Shown here: one piece after another, positions 13,701 to 16,785 of the stretch
Layout of the letters: every line of letters starts with the position of its first letter
Numbering within the stretch: position 1 is the first letter of the stretch
Assembly: GCA_943370385.1 (NCBI GenBank)
Contig: CALRQT020000022.1
Span: 1-16,785, forward strand
DNA length: 16,785 bases
Reading direction: 5' to 3'
Source: BAIKAL-G1 sp943370385
GTDB taxonomy: Bacteria; Cyanobacteriota; Cyanobacteriia; PCC-6307; Cyanobiaceae
Translations under genes and position numbers: made by a program
Notes under the pieces: generated by a model
Seen by the model: only the letters and a program-made list of their open reading frames with translations
What the model was told of the DNA's origin: nothing
Databases searched by the model: none

Positions 13701-15566
13701 CTGGCCCACGGCAGTGCCACGGCGATCGTGCTCAGCCATGGCGCCAGCTGGCTGGTCTGGCCATCCCTGCCCGAGCTGACCAGCTTGGCGGCCCAGGCCA
13801 GCCAGTTCCTCCCCCACCTGCTTCCCTTGCTGGCCCTGGGGCTAGTGATGGCAGCAAGCACCGGCGGCCGCTGGCGTCTTTTGGCGATCACCCTGATCGG
13901 CTTCACGGCAACCTGGGGAGCGGTCTGGTTGCTGGCGCCCCTGCCGCCCCTAGCCCTGGCCGCCGCCTGGCTGGGACTGGGGCTGGTCGCCCTAGTGATC
14001 GCCCCACGACGACCCCGCCTGGAGGCCAGCTGGGTCCTGGGGCTGGGGCTGCTCGATTTGCTGGGCGCCAGCGCCATTGGGATCGCCCAGCACAACAGCG
14101 GCACCCCCGTCCAGGCCACGGTCCTGTTGCTTGCTGCCACGGCCGTGACGGTGGCCCTTCAGCGGCAAATCATCTGGCTGGGATGGAAGGGGCCGATGGA
14201 GCCCCTCCTGGGCTGGCTGGCGGCAGCCCTGGCCTTCTCTGCGGCCTGGTGGGGCGCGCCGGCGGGTTGGCAGGAGACCGTGGCCCTGCTGGGCCTGGGG
14301 CCCCTGCTCCTCCTCAACCAACGCCGGCCCTTGCCGGGACTGGCCAACGGCAGCGCCACGGCGATCGTGCTCAGCCATGGGGTCAGCTGGGTGACGCTCG
14401 CGGCGGGCCATCCCTGGTCTGCAGCCACGCTCTGGCCCCATCTCCTGGCCTTGCTGGCCCTGGGACTGGTGCTGGCCTTCGGGAGCAGCGGCACGATCAA
14501 GCTGGTGGCGATTCACTGCATCGGGATCAGCACCGGGCTGGGTGCCTTCCTGCTGCTGGCGCCGCTCTCGCCCCTGGCCCCAGCGGTGGCCTGGCTGGGA
14601 CTTTCGCTCCTGGCCCTGGGGGCCGCCCATCGGCTGGGCGAGCAGAAGGCAACCCATGCCCTGATCCTCGGACTCGTTGCGCTCCTGATCGCCGGGATCT
14701 GGGGCCTGGCCGTGGGGGGTCCTGGGTCCGAACTGGTGGCCCTCGGTGGCCTCGCCATCCCGGCCAGGTTGCTGGTTGATGTCTCAGGGCTGGGGGTGGT
14801 GCTGGTCTGGTGGCGCTGGCAAGCCAGCCCCCAACTGGGCGAAACCAGGCTCTGGAAGGCAATCCACCCCTTACTGGTGGAGGCCTTTCTGCTGGGAACC
14901 CTGATCACCGTGGCCTTGGAGGTGCCGGGGCCCTGGTGGCCGGTGGCCTGGTCGCTGCTGGCCCTAGGCCTGCTCAGCCCTGGCTTGGGTCGCCTGCTAG
15001 CCCCACGCATCAAGCTCTATTCAGTGGTGCTGCAATGGCTAGCAATCGCGGCGGTCGTCACCAGCTCACTCTCGCCAGCCCAGGGTTTGGAGCAGTCGCT
15101 CAAGGCGCCGATCGGCCTGCTGGCGATCACCATCCAGGTGCTGTATGTGGTGGCCTCCCATCGCTGGCTGGTGCTGGCAGGCCCCGGGGCTGGGGGTTCC
15201 TCGGGGGCCATGGCTCGTTTCGCCGCAGCCCTAGGGCGCCATCGCAACCGGGCCCTCTATTACCCCCTCTTCATGGGCATTGCCCTTGATCTGGCCAGTC
15301 GCTTCGACCACTCGGTGTTGACCCTGCTGTGGGCCACGCAAGCGTTCGTGCTGTTTGGCCTCAGCGCCCTGCTGCGGGAGAACCAGTTCCGCTACCTGGC
15401 CCTGGTCGGGCTGGGCGGCTGCTTGCTACGGCTGGTGGCGGTGGACATGCGCCAAGCCGACCTGGGCCTGCGCGGCCTCGTGTTCATCGGGGTTGGCCTG
15501 CTGATGCTGGCGATGAACGCGCTCTACAACCGCTTCCGCAGCCGCTTTGAGGAGGGCAGCTCTTGA
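10764..15566 (+). CDS. giant DUF2339-type polytopic membrane protein (1600 aa)
   Basis: A DUF2339-family membrane protein is the best fit; the biochemical role of the family is unknown to me. Architecture: one N-terminal helix (about 3-27), a coiled-coil-like charged region (29-82), a five-residue xDPx-type repeat (about 88-112), a Pro/Ala/Gln-rich disordered linker to about 268, a basic patch (TRAKRRSEP), then several dozen hydrophobic helices to the end. The C-terminal block RGLVFIGVGLLMLAMNALYN followed by RFRSRF matches the usual family ending. Family members I know of are usually nearer 900-1000 aa. The extra length comes largely from a module of about 213 residues repeated three times (first GWLAAALAF block at residue 722, again at 935 and 1148). 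The ATG at 10764 has no clear Shine-Dalgarno. The frame is uninterrupted. Confidence 0.85.
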   Translation: MVEALLLGVLALVGLPILVLVLLLRLFGNQEQSRLRLESLERELLALDKVQATWWQRIEALEGQVQQVDQRLAELILSLQVLDLDLPRLEPATVDPTTFDPSTLDPTKVDLVKEQDQPSRPLPQSSRLRGPGAEPGLPPQARPETQVAAIPEAPWSPAPALGPVQAPDGPQAAPIPEAPPAPAPVSAQTQAPEPQVSPTPTPAPPPPSAQAPASAPVRPLASVPAGPATAPPQRAQARPPVSSRPSAPVGPSRPRPAVAATRAKRRSEPTPLRLFWRRLERLVVANWTGILGVVMVVAGVSFVTINMALTMGPQARFWLTVAAAAVLVVPHLLWGQRDPWQNLTAWMRSGGAALFLFACSAAGGVPDLGLTWQRDPGGALALLVLGGLANLLVALVARSQTIAALHGVLTLVPLMIAAPTALTLGLGSLVAVVSLVLPLRRPWHGQRLVACLAYGCFQLTWVARSGDALELASSGVPSLRWLAAAAAIAVFGCGALLPHLGLAQAPTAVSAAGAPEGLAAAGGTPGAGRAAMPLQLLGLLSNWSGLGLALFLYPQAPGLRFGGLVLGWAAATVLARRTPRASRPWLARCDTLVAQALAIAALLSLLGPIANGPLLVFALLVEAVLFVRLGLDRSDPWIGVLGWGLVNLGGFGLLLTVLDQVAIPGPGVLAGGANPLAIAQQNRVLLLAASAMTIAVQAHLHRRTPDPRLAAEPAPALPIPPLLGWLAAALAFGAAWCCAPAGWQEPVALLGLGPLLLLGRRRVLPGLVSGSTMAIVVSHGVSWIRWAALPTLGSVSAQASQVLPHLLPLLALGLVMAASTSGSRRRGAILLIGFTAALGVFRLAAPLPPLALAAAWLGLGLVALVIAPRLPRQEASDVLVLGLLDLLGASAIAIAQHPSSNAGQATALLLAASAMALAFQRQVSRVEMNGPMETLLGWLAAALAFSAAWWGAPAGWQEPVALLGLGSLLVVNIRRPLPGLAHGSATAIVLSHGASWLVWPSLPELTSLAAQASQFLPHLLPLLALGLVMAASTGGRWRLLAITLIGFTATWGAVWLLAPLPPLALAAAWLGLGLVALVIAPRRPRLEASWVLGLGLLDLLGASAIGIAQHNSGTPVQATVLLLAATAVTVALQRQIIWLGWKGPMEPLLGWLAAALAFSAAWWGAPAGWQETVALLGLGPLLLLNQRRPLPGLANGSATAIVLSHGVSWVTLAAGHPWSAATLWPHLLALLALGLVLAFGSSGTIKLVAIHCIGISTGLGAFLLLAPLSPLAPAVAWLGLSLLALGAAHRLGEQKATHALILGLVALLIAGIWGLAVGGPGSELVALGGLAIPARLLVDVSGLGVVLVWWRWQASPQLGETRLWKAIHPLLVEAFLLGTLITVALEVPGPWWPVAWSLLALGLLSPGLGRLLAPRIKLYSVVLQWLAIAAVVTSSLSPAQGLEQSLKAPIGLLAITIQVLYVVASHRWLVLAGPGAGGSSGAMARFAAALGRHRNRALYYPLFMGIALDLASRFDHSVLTLLWATQAFVLFGLSALLRENQFRYLALVGLGGCLLRLVAVDMRQADLGLRGLVFIGVGLLMLAMNALYNRFRSRFEEGSS
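11041..11100 (+). repeat. 15-bp x4 tandem repeat inside the DUF2339 gene
   Basis: Copies begin at 11041, 11056, 11071 and 11086; the first three match CAGTCGATCCGACCA closely and TCGATC recurs at exactly 15-bp spacing in all four. A degenerate fifth copy may lie at 11026-11040. It encodes the five-residue series TVDPT, TFDPS, TLDPT, KVDLV in the linker between the coiled coil and the Pro/Ala-rich region. The period is a multiple of three, so the frame is kept. Confidence 0.85.
12810..14718 (+). repeat. three tandem copies of a 639-bp membrane-module repeat within the DUF2339 gene
   Basis: The block CTCCTGGGCTGG recurs at 12927, 13566 and 14205, exactly 639 bp apart. The block CTGTTGCT or CTGTTGCTT that precedes it recurs at 12816, 13485 and 14124; the first interval is 669 bp because of a 10-codon longer linker. 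Each unit encodes the same set of helices: an LLLAAxA segment, GWLAAALAF, APAGWQE, VALLGLG, LPGL, a VSHG or LSHG segment, LLALGLV, a LAPL helix, and a final LLDLLGAS-type helix. Nucleotide identity is high between adjacent copies, including at synonymous positions. The third copy lost a few codons around 14400-14440 and diverges after about 14718. Confidence 0.92.
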
Positions 15567-15579
15567 GCTGGTACTCCTA

Positions 15580-15639
15580 GGGGAACCCGGGAGCTGGAAA
15601 CCTGGAAGCGGGGAACCTGAATGCGGGGAACCCATGGGG
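15580..15639. repeat. 15-bp x4 tandem repeat just after the DUF2339 stop
   Basis: Copies begin at 15580, 15595, 15610 and 15625: GGGGAACCCGGGAGC, TGGAAACCTGGAAGC, GGGGAACCTGAATGC and GGGGAACCCATGGGG. The core GGGGAACC is spaced at exactly 15 bp. The array starts 14 nt after the stop codon and is non-coding. Its sequence is unrelated to the in-gene 15-bp array. Confidence 0.85.
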
Positions 15640-15678
15640 CCTAGGGACTGGCTTGGCCAGGCCGCGCGGCCCCATTGG
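15633..15678. terminator. hairpin between convergent genes, possible bidirectional terminator
   Basis: ATGGGGCC (15634-15641) and GGCCCCAT (15668-15675) are perfect arms, extendable by three pairs across a bulge. A separate perfect palindrome GGCCGCGCGGCC (15660-15671) shares the right arm. The site lies between the DUF2339 gene and the convergent small secreted-protein gene. No T-tract follows on either strand, so intrinsic termination is only possible. Confidence 0.35.
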
Positions 15679-15698
15679 GACTCCGTTAGGCCCGTTGA

Positions 15699-15938
15699 TC
15701 AGCGGTCAGCCAGGTAGGCGGAATCCACGGCAGAAAGGCCAAAGCCGGGGCGATGGGGGCCCATCACCACATCCGCCTGGGGGGCACCAGGATTGGTGAC
15801 CAGAGAGGGACGGTGGGGGCCACCCTGGCCCAAAGCGCCACCGGCGGAAACGGTGCGATCGCCGCTAAGGGGGATGGCGAGGGCAGGCGAAAGGCAGCTA
15901 GCGGTTACGAAGGCGAGAAGGAGCGCAGTTTTAGACAC
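15699..15938 (-). CDS. putative small secreted protein, 79 aa
   Basis: Not a family I recognise. The first 22 residues look like a Sec signal peptide: MSKTALLLAF, then VTASCLSPALA with likely cleavage after ALA. The mature part is about 57 residues, Gly/Pro/His-rich (GALGQGGPHRPSL, VVMGPHRPGFGLS), and probably disordered or peptide-like. Cys15 is not in a good lipobox. The start is a GTG at 15938; a TAATAAT-like -10 candidate lies only about 15 nt upstream (15951-15958 on this strand), so the leader would be very short. It is convergent with the DUF2339 gene. Shortness and lack of a Shine-Dalgarno keep the confidence moderate. Confidence 0.5.
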   Translation of the reverse strand: MSKTALLLAFVTASCLSPALAIPLSGDRTVSAGGALGQGGPHRPSLVTNPGAPQADVVMGPHRPGFGLSAVDSAYLADR

Positions 15939-15960
15939 GGAAACCCAAATTGATTATTAA

Positions 15961-16401
15961 GCGAGGGCCTCGCGGCCCCGCCCGCAGAACAGTAGCGATT
16001 GGCACACCCTCAAGCAAGGTCGCCTGGAAAACATGGCGCCCCTTGGACCCATAAGACTTTGCAAAAACGCGCATATTCGTCCGAAAAAGCGTTCAGCACT
16101 GAACCATTTAGGGGCCTAGGCGTAACAGCATGTACCAATCGGAATGCTTCAAACCCAGGCCAATCTCTACCAAATTTCTTTTGACATCCCGCAATATTGT
16201 CCCGCCTCGCCATAGCTAACAGGCCCTTACCAAACCAAAACCAGGCTTTCCGCCAGCCCTGGCCCAGAACCCAAACCGGCAACTCAGGCCAAGAGCGCTT
16301 CGCGCATAAAACGCTAGTATTATAGGGCGAGTCAAAGGAGTGCTGGTTGCTGGCCCCGTCGGGCCGCAACTTCAGGCAGCAGGGGCAAATCTCAGGGCTC
16401 C
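15961..16401. other. gene-free, AT-richer intergenic stretch
   Basis: I see no convincing gene here. An open frame on the minus strand (16369-16010) encodes no recognisable protein and shows no GC3 bias. The stretch is clearly lower in GC than its neighbours. It contains GTTCAG-CA-CTGAAC (16091-16104), an isolated TTGACA (16181-16186) with no well-spaced -10, and a perfect minus-strand TATAAT (16324-16319) with no good -35. An unannotated small RNA or a remnant are both possible. Confidence 0.4.
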
Positions 16402-16465
16402 GGCTGATCCGGAGGCTGGCTGATCAGGAAGCTGGCTTTTCAGGAGCCTGGCTGTTCAGGAGGCC
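16402..16465. repeat. 16-bp x4 tandem repeat overlapping the sigma-gene stop codon
   Basis: Copies begin at 16402, 16418, 16434 and 16450: GGCTGATCCGGAGGCT, GGCTGATCAGGAAGCT, GGCTTTTCAGGAGCCT and GGCTGTTCAGGAGGCC. The last copy contains the sigma-factor stop codon (16456-16458) and its last two codons; the other three lie in the 3' untranslated region. A perfect hairpin CTCCGG/CCGGAG (16398-16403 and 16409-16414) sits at the far edge and could help end the transcript. Confidence 0.85.
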
Positions 16466-16785
16466 AGGTAAACCTCAAGGTCGCGGGAACTGTTGCGGAT
16501 CGCCTCGAGGGCCGAACGCTCCAGGTTGCGGGTGCGGTCGCGGCTCATGCCCAGGTCCCGGGAAATGGAGCTCAGGCTCATCGGTTCATCCACATCGATG
16601 CCGTAGCGCATCTTCAGAACCCGGCCCTGCAGCTCGGGCAGCTGCTCCAGCAGGGCCCGCATGTCGCCCCGCAGGCATTCGCCATCCACCAGATCCCCAG
16701 GTTCCCCACCCTCGGATGCCAGCAGATCGAGCAGTTCCGTGTCCTCGCCATCGCCCACCTTCGTTTCCAGGCTCACCGGCTGGCG
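16456..16785 (-). CDS. sigma-70-family RNA polymerase sigma factor, C-terminal part (partial)
   Basis: The 5' part lies beyond the right edge: the frame stays open to the last base, and the in-frame GTG at 16776 lies inside the domain, so it is not the start. The visible 109 codons cover the end of sigma region 3 and all of region 4. The stretch RQPVSLETKVGDGEDTELLD resembles the region 3/4 linker of RpoD-like group 2 factors. Region 4.2 carries the helix-turn-helix SLSSISRDLGMSRDRTRNLE (about 34 residues from the end), which reads the -35 element. Cyanobacteria hold several group 2 sigma factors used in light, nutrient and stress responses; which one this is cannot be decided. Its 3' end lies in a 16-bp tandem repeat. 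Confidence 0.9.
   Translation of the reverse strand, partial: RQPVSLETKVGDGEDTELLDLLASEGGEPGDLVDGECLRGDMRALLEQLPELQGRVLKMRYGIDVDEPMSLSSISRDLGMSRDRTRNLERSALEAIRNSSRDLEVYLAS

Noticed and set aside
10764..15566. Mobile element or phage origin for the repeat-rich giant gene
   Set aside because: No transposase, integrase, terminal inverted repeats or target duplication; composition matches the neighbours; the repeats are internal module duplications.
16181..16209. Perfect TTGACA as a sigma-70 promoter -35 on the plus strand
   Set aside because: No acceptable -10 occurs 16-18 bp downstream; the positions read GCCTCG.
16319..16335. Minus-strand TTGACT plus TATAAT as a promoter
   Set aside because: The two elements are only 5 bp apart, far too close to act as a -35/-10 pair.
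16010..16369. 119-aa minus-strand open frame in the gene-free stretch
   Set aside because: No codon-position bias, no family resemblance, no Shine-Dalgarno; a TATAAT lies inside it.

Overview
This is a GC-rich, tightly packed bacterial chromosome segment. It most likely comes from a high-GC picocyanobacterium of the Synechococcus/Cyanobium group. That placement is an inference. It rests on the gene set: a Gap1-type GAPDH, a B12-pathway CbiT, a cyanobacterial-style ABC1 kinase, a DUF2993 protein, a group-2-like sigma factor with cyanobacterial flavour, and several small conserved-looking proteins of unknown role. Four copies of the cyanobacterial HIP1 octamer GCGATCGC are also present. No phage, transposase, CRISPR, rRNA or tRNA is recognisable.

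Layout. 1-444: no convincing gene, only several small inverted repeats. 445-2650 (minus strand): a small hypothetical protein, gap1 and a cytochrome b561-like di-heme membrane protein. 2705-5391 (plus): a compact run of a GldA-like metal-dependent dehydrogenase, an alpha/beta hydrolase with a TTG start, and a DUF2993 protein overlapping it by 4 nt. 5412-8349 (minus): a coupled run, read from the 8.35 kb end, of an Orn/Lys/Arg-decarboxylase-like PLP enzyme, cbiT and cdsA. Both junctions are TTGA overlaps. 8397-10558 (plus): an ABC1/AarF-family kinase, divergent from the PLP enzyme across only 47 bp, then a 135-aa three-helix membrane protein. 10764-15566 (plus): a giant 1600-aa DUF2339-type polytopic membrane protein. 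15699-15938 (minus): a probable small secreted protein. 15961-16401: a gene-poor, AT-richer stretch. 16456-16785 (minus): the C-terminal end of a sigma-70-family factor that runs off the window.

How the genes relate. Most are housekeeping: central carbon metabolism (gap1), phospholipid synthesis (cdsA), corrin synthesis (cbiT), quinone- or lipid-linked ABC1 kinase function, and membrane redox (b561-like). The overlaps indicate two translationally coupled operons, not one shared pathway.

The most notable feature is the right third. The DUF2339 gene contains a roughly 213-codon membrane module repeated three times in tandem with an exact 639-bp period. It also contains a 15-bp x4 array in its linker, is followed by a second, unrelated 15-bp x4 array, and about 0.8 kb further on a 16-bp x4 array overlaps the stop codon of the sigma gene. 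I did not find a clearly new defence or mobile system. The repeat-amplified membrane protein is the best candidate for something undescribed.
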